From assembly GCA_035315185.1 (NCBI GenBank), contig DATFYE010000057.1, forward strand, positions 1 to 64,000: 64,000 nt of DNA, read 5' to 3'. Origin of the DNA: JADGQN01 sp035315185. Its GTDB lineage: Bacteria; Desulfobacterota; Syntrophorhabdia; Syntrophorhabdales; WCHB1-27. Below are positions 51,597-59,825 of the stretch, in pieces (position 1 is the stretch's first letter; every line of letters starts with the position of its first letter). The notes below the pieces were generated by a model, which did not search any database, was not told where the DNA came from, and saw nothing but the letters and a program-made list of their open reading frames with translations. The position numbers and the translations under genes are program-made.

Positions 51597-53021
51597 ATGA
51601 AGAAACTTTCGATGGCATTAGCAATAGGAGTTTTGGGGCTGTCCATGGCCGGCGCATGCTTCGGCGGAGCCACGGACATGAACATCAATATCTATGGCGC
51701 ATCGGCCCAGGTTGACTTCTGGAGCGCCCTTGCCCCTACGTATCTTAACGCCGGGGCAGGTGCAAACTGCACGGGGGCACCCGCCGCCAGCTGCGTTTCG
51801 TTCACGCCTAGCGACGGCACCCCGGCGGGCGTCTACTATCACGGCGCCAAGTATACAGTCTGCGAAGCTACGGGGCCCTGCACTGTGGGCGGCGTGGCCG
51901 CGGGCGACACGTTCAGGATCAGGGTTGGTGCCTATGACTCGGATGACGGGATCATGGGTGTCCTCGGCCAGGCGAACCCGGGCGCGGTGGACGTGATGAA
52001 TTGTCCTACCACCGGAACGGTGAATGGGCACGGTCTGAACTACAGGACCCTGATGAACACTCTTGCGGGCGGCGCCGCTCCCTCCAATCTGGACTGCTTC
52101 CCCGTCACCCTCGGAGCCGCCGACGTGAGTGGCTCGACCATCGTCCAGAGTTCGGAAGGGCAGTTGAAGGGTCCTAACGGCCCAGGCAGCGTGACACACG
52201 GACTCAGCCTGGCGCTGGGCGGTGCTGCCGGGCCTGCGATACTGAGAGACCTCGGCGACTTCGTCGCGAATCCTCCCACGGTGAAGACCTGTGGCGCAGG
52301 GTCTGTTGGTCTCACCGACAACCATCCGTTTATCGTTCCTTTCTGCTTCTTCGCCAATAAGGACGCGAAAGCAGTCGGCGATGGACTGCTGGCGGCTAAC
52401 CTCACGAACGTGACCAAGGCCATGGCCCAGCAGATCTTCACCGGCATCGCCACTGACTGGCACCAGTACTTCCCTGGTGGCGTTAATCCCATTGCCGCGG
52501 GAGCGGCTATAACGGGCTGCATGCGCGTGGCCGGATCAGGCACGCAAGGGGCCTTCCAGTCGGTCGTCATCGACGCGAATAAGATCGGCCCCAACCTGCC
52601 GACCCTGGACAGCAGCATCCTCAGCAATAACCTCTGGTTCAACAACAGCTCTACTGATATGCTCAACTGCATCGACGGCACCCCCGGCGCCATCGGCTTT
52701 GTCGACTGCGACAAAGCTCTCGGGGCCCATACGTATCCCGTAGGCGGGCTCACGTACAACGGCGTTACGGGCAATGCGGCCAACATAAAAAACGGGCTTT
52801 ACGAGTTCTTTACCCTGGAGCACATCTTTGAGCCCAGCGGGGGGTATGCGGGCAATCTGGGTGCTGCCGTGAGCAACCTGTTGACCTGGTCGAAGACCAA
52901 TCTCCCTGCCAGCAAGGCCGGAACGTGGACGCTCTCCAACGGGATGACGTTCTCCAAGCCGACCGACTGGGTAACGCCGCCTGCGGTGGGCGCGTACGAC
53001 GCCGGCACATGCTACGAGTAA
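51597..53021 (+). CDS. Exported PstS-like substrate-binding protein
   Basis: A 474-residue exported protein. Signal peptide (LSMALAIGVLGLSMAGACFG), then NINIYGASAQVDFWSALA, which resembles the opening of PstS-type binding proteins (IxGAxAxxxFW), AGSGTQGAFQSV like the phosphate-binding SGTxxxF loop, and GTPGAIGFVDCDKA like the PstS GxIGYV loop. It has at least eight cysteines, unusual for a PstS and suggesting disulfides outside the cell. It lacks a PEP-CTERM tail but is flanked by proteins that have one. It may capture phosphate or phosphorylated compounds at the surface. AAGGAG precedes the ATG. Confidence 0.75.
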   Translation: MKKLSMALAIGVLGLSMAGACFGGATDMNINIYGASAQVDFWSALAPTYLNAGAGANCTGAPAASCVSFTPSDGTPAGVYYHGAKYTVCEATGPCTVGGVAAGDTFRIRVGAYDSDDGIMGVLGQANPGAVDVMNCPTTGTVNGHGLNYRTLMNTLAGGAAPSNLDCFPVTLGAADVSGSTIVQSSEGQLKGPNGPGSVTHGLSLALGGAAGPAILRDLGDFVANPPTVKTCGAGSVGLTDNHPFIVPFCFFANKDAKAVGDGLLAANLTNVTKAMAQQIFTGIATDWHQYFPGGVNPIAAGAAITGCMRVAGSGTQGAFQSVVIDANKIGPNLPTLDSSILSNNLWFNNSSTDMLNCIDGTPGAIGFVDCDKALGAHTYPVGGLTYNGVTGNAANIKNGLYEFFTLEHIFEPSGGYAGNLGAAVSNLLTWSKTNLPASKAGTWTLSNGMTFSKPTDWVTPPAVGAYDAGTCYE

Positions 53022-53053
53022 GCTGAACGGAGCGTAATGCCGTGTGAGCAAAA

Positions 53054-53076
53054 GGGGCCCCCGACACGGGGGCCCC
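53054..53076 (+). terminator. Very stable hairpin after the PstS-like gene
   Basis: GGGGCCCCCG and CGGGGGCCCC pair around ACA. No T-run. It may slow read-through or protect the 3' end of the upstream message. Confidence 0.55.
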
Positions 53077-53109
53077 ACTCTAACCGGAGCGGGAAGTAAC
53101 GAAAGGAAG

Positions 53110-53142
53110 TTGAAAGCATGAAGAGGTTGAAAGCATGAAGAG
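53110..53142 (+). repeat. Duplicated start region (TTGAAAGCATGAAGAG twice)
   Basis: The 16-bp sequence TTGAAAGCATGAAGAG occurs at 53110 and again at 53127. The first ATG opens a six-codon frame (MKRLKA) whose TGA overlaps the second ATG, the true start of the next gene. This makes an ATGA coupling unit. Confidence 0.7.
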
Positions 53143-53839
53143 ATGGATCAAAGCAGCAGCTCTTGCAGTTTTTATCGCAGCCTTTCTCTGGCTGACCCCC
53201 GGAGCAAACGCGTCCATGCTGACGTTTGACGCGAACGATGGAGGCGTGAAAACGTACTGGATCGACAGCACGGGCTATATTTGGGGAACACAGCCTGGCT
53301 TCAGTTCGACGGGAGGTCATCCCGGTGGTTACATATCCGGGAACGTCGGGAGCAGCGTTGACCAGCGCCTCTATTCCTTCGAGGTCTCCGGCACCGCGAT
53401 CGGCAACCTTACCAGTCAAACGCTTACGGTCGATTACAGGAGCACGGGAACCATTAACGCGCCGACCGGAGCAGACGTCCGTTTTTATATCACGGACGGC
53501 GGCTCCAACTTCTTCGTCAGCTCCAGTCTCGGTGGTCCCAACACGGGCGATGTTTGGCAGACGCTTAGGCTGTTGGTCAACGCGGGCAACTTTACTCAAG
53601 TGAGCGGCACCGGCGATTTTGCGACGGTTGCCGGAAATCCGTTCTATGTTGGCCTGCTTTTCAGCAACGGCGATTTTTCAAGCAACAGTAATCTTGGATT
53701 CACGAGCACGAGCGGCGCGACTATATCCATCGATAATTTCGGAACCCCTAATAGCGCCGTGCCCATCCCCGCTGCCATATGGCTTCTCGGCTCGGGGCTG
53801 GTCGGTTTGATAGGAATCAAGAAAGCAGTACGAAGGTAA
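53135..53839 (+). CDS. Exported PEP-CTERM (VPxPA) protein
   Basis: A 234-residue protein with signal peptide (AAALAVFIAAFLWLTPGANA) and C-terminal VPIPAAIWLLGSGLVGLIGI then KKAVRR. The body looks like a beta-sandwich of the extracellular PEP-CTERM type (YSFEVSGTAIGNLTSQTLTV, YITDGGSNFFVSSS). Likely sorted by the exosortase. The start is the second ATG of a duplicated 16-bp motif. Confidence 0.86.
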   Translation: MKRWIKAAALAVFIAAFLWLTPGANASMLTFDANDGGVKTYWIDSTGYIWGTQPGFSSTGGHPGGYISGNVGSSVDQRLYSFEVSGTAIGNLTSQTLTVDYRSTGTINAPTGADVRFYITDGGSNFFVSSSLGGPNTGDVWQTLRLLVNAGNFTQVSGTGDFATVAGNPFYVGLLFSNGDFSSNSNLGFTSTSGATISIDNFGTPNSAVPIPAAIWLLGSGLVGLIGIKKAVRR

Positions 53840-53869
53840 AATCTTTCCTTACATGAGGAGGATTAAAAA

Positions 53870-54496
53870 ATGAAAAGGTTGTTGTTCTTAATGGTAATGG
53901 TGACTCTGGCCTTTATTGGCTCGACTGTCGCCTACGCTGATTACTCGTTTACTTTTACGAGTAATGATGGCTCGTACAATGTCACCGGAACTCTTACTAC
54001 GCCATCCAATGGAAACGGGCCGTTAACCGTTTTAGGTGGCTCTGTAACCGGAACCGGTACCTCCAACGGGGGTATTGCCTATTCCGTTATTGTGAATCCG
54101 ATTGCCCCCTCGGTAACGAGCATTCGGCCGTACAGTGCGTTGCCCGGTAATGGTACCGATTTAATCTTTGATAACCAGTTAACTCCCGGTTCGGACCCTT
54201 TTCTCGATGGTAATGGATTGGTGCTTCAGGCTAACAACAGTTTCTTAGCAAGTAACGGTTCATCCTATAGTTCATCCTACCTCAACATATGGGGCAACGG
54301 CCCTGGGTCCTATACAGTCTTCGCGTTAGGCTACGATAACACTAACCAAAAAGAATTGTATGGACCCCAATTGAACGGAACAGCAAACATTAGCCCCATA
54401 GCTGGCGCTCCCGTCCCCATCCCGGCTGCGATCTATCTGTTCGGTTCCGGAATGGTCGGGCTGGTAGGTCTGAAGAGGAAGTTTCTGGGCTGCTAG
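53870..54496 (+). CDS. Exported PEP-CTERM (VPxPA) protein
   Basis: A 208-residue protein with signal peptide (LLFLMVMVTLAFIGSTVAYA) and end VPIPAAIYLFGSGMVGLVGL then KRKFLGC. The middle is rich in G, N, S and T. The gene is 30 bp after the previous one with AGGAGG before the ATG, so they form a pair. The codon use is more AT-rich than its neighbours, hinting at a different origin. A terminator follows. Confidence 0.86.
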   Translation: MKRLLFLMVMVTLAFIGSTVAYADYSFTFTSNDGSYNVTGTLTTPSNGNGPLTVLGGSVTGTGTSNGGIAYSVIVNPIAPSVTSIRPYSALPGNGTDLIFDNQLTPGSDPFLDGNGLVLQANNSFLASNGSSYSSSYLNIWGNGPGSYTVFALGYDNTNQKELYGPQLNGTANISPIAGAPVPIPAAIYLFGSGMVGLVGLKRKFLGC

Positions 54497-54520
54497 TCGT
54501 TGTTATCGGACATCACTGCA

Positions 54521-54575
54521 AGAGGGAGCACCCCTTCTATGTCCACCATTTCCCCCCCGTGCTCCCTCTCTTTTT
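54521..54575 (+). terminator. Intrinsic terminator after the PEP-CTERM genes
   Basis: AGAGGGAGCAC (54521-54531) pairs with GTGCTCCCTCT (54559-54569), followed by CTTTTTC. Its T-run overlaps the first unit of the next Pho box. Confidence 0.8.
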
Positions 54576-54627
54576 CACGAAAAATTAACTCTTCCTCAAT
54601 ATAATCTTAACACTATGACGTTACCGT
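54573..54627 (+). promoter_or_regulatory. Pho-box promoter for the orphan response regulator
   Basis: Units TTTCACG (54573), ATTAACT (54584), CTCAATA (54595), CTTAACA (54606), 11 bp apart, then 9 bp and TACCGT (54622-54627). Confidence 0.84.
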
Positions 54628-54787
54628 AATGGTAGCGACAATCAGGGTGGGGTGTTTCCAGAAAACTTACGTGTAAACCGGCAGCATGATTCCCTCCGAT
54701 AAGTGACTATTCGGCCACTCATGGGGGAATAGTATTGCTGCGGAAGGCAAAGAAAATCTTGAAGAGCACTGCTGTGGAGAGAGACAG

Positions 54788-55501
54788 ATGCAGTTCAAAA
54801 TCCTTGTAGTGGATGACGAACAAGATATAATCGAGCTGATCTCGTCCAATCTCCAGCGCGAGGGCTACACCGTAATTCTGGCCATGACCGGTGAAGAGGC
54901 GCTCGAATTGCTCAAGACAACAACGCCGGACCTTATTGTACTCGACCTCATGCTGCCTGGGATCCAGGGCCTTGAGGTTTGCAGGCAGATCCGGGCACTG
55001 CCGGAGCACGCTGACATACCCATCCTCATACTGAGCGCCAAAGGCAGTGAGGTAGACCGCATTCTCGGTCTGGAGATGGGGGCCGACGATTACATGACCA
55101 AGCCCTTCAGCGTACGGGAGCTGATCTCCCGGATCCGCGCGGCCCTCCGAAAATCGGCCAAGGCGCACCCCCCTAAAAAGACCGCGCATGAGCGCACGTT
55201 CTCCCACAAGCAGCTCTTCATCGACTTCGACAAATATGAGGTAACAATAAAGAACAAGAAGGTTGAGCTGTCGCCCATTCAGACAAAGCTGCTCTTCTTC
55301 TTTGCCAAGAATCCGGGAAGAGTTTATTCGCGCGACCAGCTTCTCGATCAGGTCTGGGGCGGAGAAGTCTTCGTGACGCCGAGAAACGTGGATGTCCACA
55401 TCAGCCGCCTGAGAAGGCTGATCGAGGAAGACCCGCAGAACCCGGCCTATATTGTGACGGTAACGAGCGTGGGCTACAAGTTCGACGATTCGAAGGCTTG
55501 A
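54788..55501 (+). CDS. Orphan PhoB/OmpR-family response regulator
   Basis: A 237-residue regulator: receiver with VVDDEQD, phospho-acceptor D in LIVLDLMLPGIQG, and K in YMTKPFSVREL; winged helix with VELSPIQTKLLFFFA, VYSRDQLLDQVWGG, VDVHISRLRRLIEED and SVGYKFDD. No kinase gene is next to it. It has a four-unit Pho box, so it is itself part of the phosphate regulon and could extend or switch the PhoB output in a cascade. It differs from phoB (23042) by about half its residues. Confidence 0.88.
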   Translation: MQFKILVVDDEQDIIELISSNLQREGYTVILAMTGEEALELLKTTTPDLIVLDLMLPGIQGLEVCRQIRALPEHADIPILILSAKGSEVDRILGLEMGADDYMTKPFSVRELISRIRAALRKSAKAHPPKKTAHERTFSHKQLFIDFDKYEVTIKNKKVELSPIQTKLLFFFAKNPGRVYSRDQLLDQVWGGEVFVTPRNVDVHISRLRRLIEEDPQNPAYIVTVTSVGYKFDDSKA

Positions 55502-55890
55502 CCCTCGTAACCCTTCATCCTCTGAAACTCGTTTAGCCGTCCTCATTCGACGCTGATACTCCATTTTCACTCTAGCCCTTAATACTGCTGCAGCGGTTGA
55601 GTCTTTCCGACTACGGGCGGAAAATTTTTCCCACAGTCTACCTCTCTTAGATGATGAGGTTATGTCAAAGCTAAAGCCAAAGTTCTACCACCCGCTTCGC
55701 TCCACCGGCTGCATCGGAATGACGACACAACGAGGGCGAGCCGGCATTCACGGCATGGCACATGCATTAGTCGGACGATAAATGGATGTGAATGTTTCGG
55801 TTGGGCGGGTTTAGCGTGAGCGATCTTGTCCGATAACACCATGAGGGCTCGCTGCACTGGCCCCTACATCAATCTCTTCAGGAGTGAATA
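55502..55890. other. Intergenic stretch without a gene
   Basis: About 390 bases after the orphan regulator. It contains a short piece of the interspersed repeat (ACCACCCGCTTCGCTCCACC near 55688, the reverse of its GGGTGGT end) and nothing that I can support as a gene or strong promoter. Confidence 0.5.
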
Positions 55891-56229
55891 ATGAAAGACG
55901 GCGGAAAAGTGAACATCAAGCTGATTGAAACAGATCCTGATTACAGAGAGCGCCACACACCGTGGACCGAGGCCATGGATTCATTCCTCAGAGATTCATT
56001 CGTTAAAAGGGCCGGGGGAGTGAGGATCGTAGTAAAAAAAACGGGAGGCAAATACGTGCTGGTCGCCGGGCATCACCTTCTCAAGGCGGCCAAGGCATGC
56101 GGGCTCAAGGATGTCTACGTCGACGTTGTAGACTCTGGCCAGGAAGAGTATCTAAGCCACTTCGCAGAGGTCGTTGCCGATAACTGCAGAAGAAGAGAGA
56201 CGTTTCATGAGTTGTGCGCTCACTGTTAG
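55891..56229 (+). CDS. Small ParB/Srx-like nuclease-fold protein
   Basis: A 112-residue protein. VNIKLIETDPDYRERHTPW, then IVVKKTGGKYVLVAGHHLLK and AAKACGLKDVYVDVVD fits the ParB N-terminal (ParBc/sulfiredoxin-like) domain with its GHHxLxAA motif. No HTH or partner ParA. These stand-alone domains can bind nucleotides such as CTP or act on DNA, but this one is too small to infer. AGGAG precedes the ATG. The end overlaps the convergent zinc-ribbon gene by 78 bp, and both frames look real. Confidence 0.65.
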   Translation: MKDGGKVNIKLIETDPDYRERHTPWTEAMDSFLRDSFVKRAGGVRIVVKKTGGKYVLVAGHHLLKAAKACGLKDVYVDVVDSGQEEYLSHFAEVVADNCRRRETFHELCAHC

Positions 56230-56445
56230 AGCGGCATCCCTGCCGCACACGCAACAGGCGCACTTTCTCATGTGCTCGATACCGTCAAGCGCGCGGTGCG
56301 CCCGGATAGCCTCTTTTTCTGATACCTTGTATGCTGCTCCGCAAAAGGGGCACGTGTGCTGATAGTTAAATCTCATCTTGTTGAGATCCACTGAGAAACT
56401 TTTTTCACACTTGCTGCATTGCACGTCCGTTTTCAGAGTCTCCAT
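56152..56445 (-). CDS. Small zinc-ribbon protein
   Basis: A 97-residue protein: VQCSKCEKSF and HTCPFCGAAY make a four-cysteine ribbon (about residues 9-36), and CACCVCG (about 62-68) adds further cysteines. It probably binds zinc and may contact nucleic acid or protein. AAGGAG lies just upstream. It follows the small membrane protein gene by 4 bp and forms an operon with it. Confidence 0.62.
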   Translation of the reverse strand: METLKTDVQCSKCEKSFSVDLNKMRFNYQHTCPFCGAAYKVSEKEAIRAHRALDGIEHMRKCACCVCGRDAALTVSAQLMKRLSSSAVIGNDLCEVA

Positions 56446-56449
56446 CGCA

Positions 56450-56725
56450 TCATCTCCTTAAGCTCTCTCCCGGCTTCAATCTCTGCGGTCCGGCCTGTCT
56501 GGCCGAACCCGAATCAGGAAACAGGGTTGAGACATTACTGCGCTCGGTCCCGCGCCGGCGTCTGCCTGAGGGCTCGCGACCCGCGGCCGGACGCCTGATC
56601 CGGGCCATGAGGTTGACGGGAGATTCATTCCGTCGCCTTGCCCTTTCTTCTCGTGCTACCATAACGAGAACCATAACAAGGAACAGAACCGGAAGGCTGC
56701 CCCAGACTATAGAGACTGTTTCCAT
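56450..56725 (-). CDS. Small membrane protein
   Basis: A 91-residue protein with one N-terminal helix (VWGSLPVLFLVMVLVMVA) and a long basic, arginine-rich cytoplasmic tail (REERARRRNE, GRRRRGTER). The ATG at 56725 has GAAGGAG upstream. Stop is 4 bp before the zinc-ribbon start. Function unknown. Confidence 0.55.
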   Translation of the reverse strand: METVSIVWGSLPVLFLVMVLVMVAREERARRRNESPVNLMARIRRPAAGREPSGRRRRGTERSNVSTLFPDSGSARQAGPQRLKPGESLRR

Positions 56726-56746
56726 TTGTTTCTCCTTCACGAACAT

Positions 56747-57514
56747 TTACTCTGCATCAACACTTACCCCCTTACCTGGCGGGAGAGGTGGGAGGGGTTC
56801 ATTCAAAGTCTAAAAATAGACTAACAAAAAGATATTTAGAGAAGATTAAGGCCAGATTAAATCTTGATGAAAAACGAGCTGCGTGAAGCCCCGCTCTCGC
56901 AACGTATTGTGGACCCCGACGCCGAGTTAACAGACAATTAATTATTGTGTCATCAAGCCGTAATATCTCCCAGGTAAAATTTGCCCTCACTGGTGATTGC
57001 ACCACGGCCGGTGAAGTTGCCCATCATGCTCGACACATCCTCGCAGGGGAGAACTGTCGCAACGGCGGTAGCCTATCTCGGGCTATACTGGGCCTGAGGG
57101 TGGCGTTGGCAGATGGGAGTGGGGCTATCCGCCAATTTTGATAAGCGTATCGCGTGCCAACAAGAATCTAATGAAGGGTGAGGGTAGCGCCCCAATAAAG
57201 CAAGGGCCCGAAGCGAGCTGCAGGCTCCACTCCGGGCCCCGGGGCTCCCTGGTATCTGCATACAGACCGGCAGAGTCCCCCTGACATTATACCGCAATTT
57301 CCATTCCCACGTTATATTTCATCTCTCGCTCATGAGAACCGGAGCTTCCGATACTTCTTTTGGCGATGCCTACTCCCTATTACATTGACGCAGCTTACAA
57401 CCAAATCCTTGCAATGGTCACCCTTGCTTCGCTAGAGGATAATTTTCGAAGACGATGAAGCCATGGCATAATAGGCAGTGAAAGAAGACGCAATTCTCAA
57501 GAGGGGATTTTCGC
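56747..57514. other. Intergenic stretch without a supported gene
   Basis: About 770 bases. A GC-rich palindrome (GGGCCCG near 57190-57210 pairing with CGGGCCC near 57233) could be a hairpin. I found no Pho box, tRNA or convincing gene. Confidence 0.45.
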
Positions 57515-57796
57515 TTGGTAGATAAAAATCTGGTCATGCGCAAGCTGGCGGACCTGGAGCAGTATCTGGATCAAATACGCGAGTTCTCCAAGATCACACA
57601 GAGAACGTACGCCAGTGAATGGAAGACACAAAGGGTCGTGGAAAGAACGCTCCAGATGATGATTGAAGTTTGCGCCGATATTGCCGCTCACGTGGTTTAC
57701 CTCTGCCCTTATGTGCCCATCGTCCGTCGGTCTTTCTCGCCCCTTTCTCCGGACGTCTCCGTCGGCAGATATGAAGTCCAGCGGGTCCGTGGTTAG
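57515..57796 (+). pseudogene. Truncated HepT-like (DUF86) toxin remnant
   Basis: The first about 60 residues (VDKNLVMRKLADLEQYLDQI, then VVERTLQMMIEVCADIAAHV) match the N-terminal helices of HepT toxins of MntA-HepT/HEPN systems. After that the frame leaves the family, so the RxxxxxH RNase motif is missing and no MntA nucleotidyltransferase is nearby. The start is a TTG. It cannot be active as a HEPN RNase and is probably a relic. Confidence 0.7.
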
Positions 57797-57814
57797 CGTG
57801 CGGTGATATAATGA

Positions 57815-58441
57815 GTGATGCCATTTCTTCTGCTAACGAGGGTTAAAGTCAAACGCGCCACCCTGGTCTTCTTCGCAGTTCTCGTGATTGCTGCGCTGTA
57901 TCTTGCACCATGTTATCTCGTTTTTTCGCAGACGCCGGAAAAGTCAGATGCGGTTATCCTGTTGGTTGGGGTAAAAGATGAGGCGAGGTACAGAGAGGCC
58001 GTACAACTTATCCGCGAGGGCTACGCCGAATACCTTGTCATTCCCGCTCTGAATAAGGTAATGAGAGCGTTACCAGACCGATCCTTGACCAAAGCACTCC
58101 CCGTGCCGTTACCGCCGGCAGGAGCTTACAAAACAGGTGGAGAGACCGAGAACACGCATCTTGAAATAGCCCAGGCCAGGCGGATAATGGCAACCATGGG
58201 CTTCACATCGGCAATTTTCGTCAGTTCTCCTTACCACATGCGCCGGATCAAGCTGATAGCAAGTAGGGTGTTCTCGGGCACCGCGAATACGCCAACCTTT
58301 AGACTCTACTTTGTGCCGACGCGCTATGAAACCCATCGATTGTGTTGCTGGTTTTTGAAAACGCGCGACCTGAAATTTGTCTCCTCAGAATACGCGAAAA
58401 TGTCCTGGTTCCTTATCTACACCTGCTTTCCTGGACCCTGA
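57815..58441 (+). CDS. YdcF/SanA (DUF218) family envelope protein
   Basis: A 208-residue protein with an N-terminal membrane anchor (LVFFAVLVIAALYLAPCYLVF) and a DUF218 domain: DAVILLVGVKDEARYREAVQ, YAEYLVIPA, NTHLEIAQARRIM and FVSSPYHMRRIKLIA, with the E-T-H motif of the family (GGETENTHLE). These proteins are linked to envelope or polysaccharide biogenesis. The start is GTG 57815 or the next ATG 57818. It precedes gmd by 176 bp, which suggests a polysaccharide context. Confidence 0.8.
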   Translation: MMPFLLLTRVKVKRATLVFFAVLVIAALYLAPCYLVFSQTPEKSDAVILLVGVKDEARYREAVQLIREGYAEYLVIPALNKVMRALPDRSLTKALPVPLPPAGAYKTGGETENTHLEIAQARRIMATMGFTSAIFVSSPYHMRRIKLIASRVFSGTANTPTFRLYFVPTRYETHRLCCWFLKTRDLKFVSSEYAKMSWFLIYTCFPGP

Positions 58442-58617
58442 GAAGCGGAACTTCCGATACCTCTTTTGTTGATGCCTCTACCCCCTAGGAGCGCAGGGAG
58501 CCTCTAGCATAGTGGCCTTCTCTCGGTCTTTACATCGTCCTTCGTCCCAGCCGAAGGCGGTCGCCCCTCGTTTGTTGCCCCAGTGTCCCCAGTGATTTCT
58601 ATTAAGGCAGGTGAAAT

Positions 58618-59772
58618 ATGGCCAAGCGCGCTTTGATAACCGGTATCACAGGTCAAGACGGGTCCTACCTGGCGGAGTTTCTGTTGTCTAAAGGGTATGA
58701 AGTTCATGGCCTCATCAGAAGAGCAAGCACGTTCAACACAAGCAGGATTGACCACATTTATGCAGATCCCCACCAAGTCGGCACACGTCTCTTTCTCCAC
58801 TATGGAGACCTCTCCGATGCGGGCCAGCTTTCCCACCTTGTCTACAATGTGCAACCCGACGAGATATACCACCTAGCGGCACAGAGTCATGTGAGGGTGA
58901 GCTTCGACATGCCCGAGTATACGGGCGACTCTACAGGCCTCGGAACAACGAGGCTCTTGGAGGCCATACGGCGGAGCGGCATTGCTACTCGGTACTACCA
59001 GGCGTCTTCCTCGGAGCTTTTTGGCGCCTCTCCTCCTCCTCAGAACGAGACGACACCCTTCTACCCCCGAAGCCCTTACGCGGCAGCAAAGCTGTACGCT
59101 TACTGGATGGCGGTCAATTACCGGGAAGGCTACAACCTCTTTGCCTCCAACGGCATCCTCTTCAACCACGAATCCCCAAGGAGAGGAGAGACATTTGTCA
59201 CGCGCAAGATCACGCGCGCCGTTGCGAGCATTATCGCGGGATACCAGAAAAAGCTCTACCTGGGAAACCTCGATGCGAAAAGGGACTGGGGATTCGCGCC
59301 CGAGTACGTGGAAATGATGTGGCTCATGCTGCAACAGGAGACACCCGACGACTACGTCGTGGGCACGGGCACGAGTTACACCGTTAGGGATTTTGTGGAA
59401 GAGGCCTTTCGGTATATGGGGATCGGCATAGAGTGGCGCGGTGAAGGGAAGGAGACCGCAGGGATCGCCAGTGGGCTGAATGGTGGTTGCGCAAGCGGAA
59501 TCGCCCCCGGACAGGTGCTGGTGGAGGTTGACCCGAGATACTTCAGGCCTACCGAAGTGGAGGCCCTCCAGGCCGATATCACGAAGGCGAGGAAGAAGCT
59601 CAATTGGTCACCCCGCGTCACGTTCGAGGACCTGGTGAAGATCATGATGGATTATGATGCCAAGTTCCTCCACCTGGACGCTCCTTGTCAAGGCGTTGCG
59701 ATATCGAAAGAGAAGGGCTTCGGCTACACGAATCATGATTTTGCGCTGAACGAGAGAATACGCGAGCACTGA
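58618..59772 (+). CDS. gmd: GDP-mannose 4,6-dehydratase
   Basis: A 384-residue SDR enzyme that makes GDP-4-keto-6-deoxymannose for fucose, rhamnose or perosamine. Motifs: ALITGITGQDGSYLAEFLL (NADP loop), IRRASTFNTSRIDH, LAAQSHVRVSFDMPEYT, SSSELFG and the catalytic PYAAAKLYAYW (YxxxK); YLGNLDAKRDWGFAPEYVE follows. A 20-residue insertion near 285-305 is unusual. AGGTGAAAT precedes the ATG. With the glycosyltransferase-like and glycosidase-like neighbours it suggests a surface-glycan locus in the last 6 kb. Confidence 0.94.
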   Translation: MAKRALITGITGQDGSYLAEFLLSKGYEVHGLIRRASTFNTSRIDHIYADPHQVGTRLFLHYGDLSDAGQLSHLVYNVQPDEIYHLAAQSHVRVSFDMPEYTGDSTGLGTTRLLEAIRRSGIATRYYQASSSELFGASPPPQNETTPFYPRSPYAAAKLYAYWMAVNYREGYNLFASNGILFNHESPRRGETFVTRKITRAVASIIAGYQKKLYLGNLDAKRDWGFAPEYVEMMWLMLQQETPDDYVVGTGTSYTVRDFVEEAFRYMGIGIEWRGEGKETAGIASGLNGGCASGIAPGQVLVEVDPRYFRPTEVEALQADITKARKKLNWSPRVTFEDLVKIMMDYDAKFLHLDAPCQGVAISKEKGFGYTNHDFALNERIREH

Positions 59773-59825
59773 GTTTCAGCAGTGAGTGCCGAGCAAAGCT
59801 CGCATGAGGTTTAGAGGGTCTTGTC

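Noticed and set aside
51618..52463. Minus-strand frame of 281 codons within the PstS-like gene
   Set aside because: Antisense shadow; the plus frame has a signal peptide, ribosome site and binding-protein motifs.
55540..55590. TTTTCACTCTAGCCCTTAATAC as a further Pho box
   Set aside because: The units are not 11 bp apart and no -10 follows at 9 bp.
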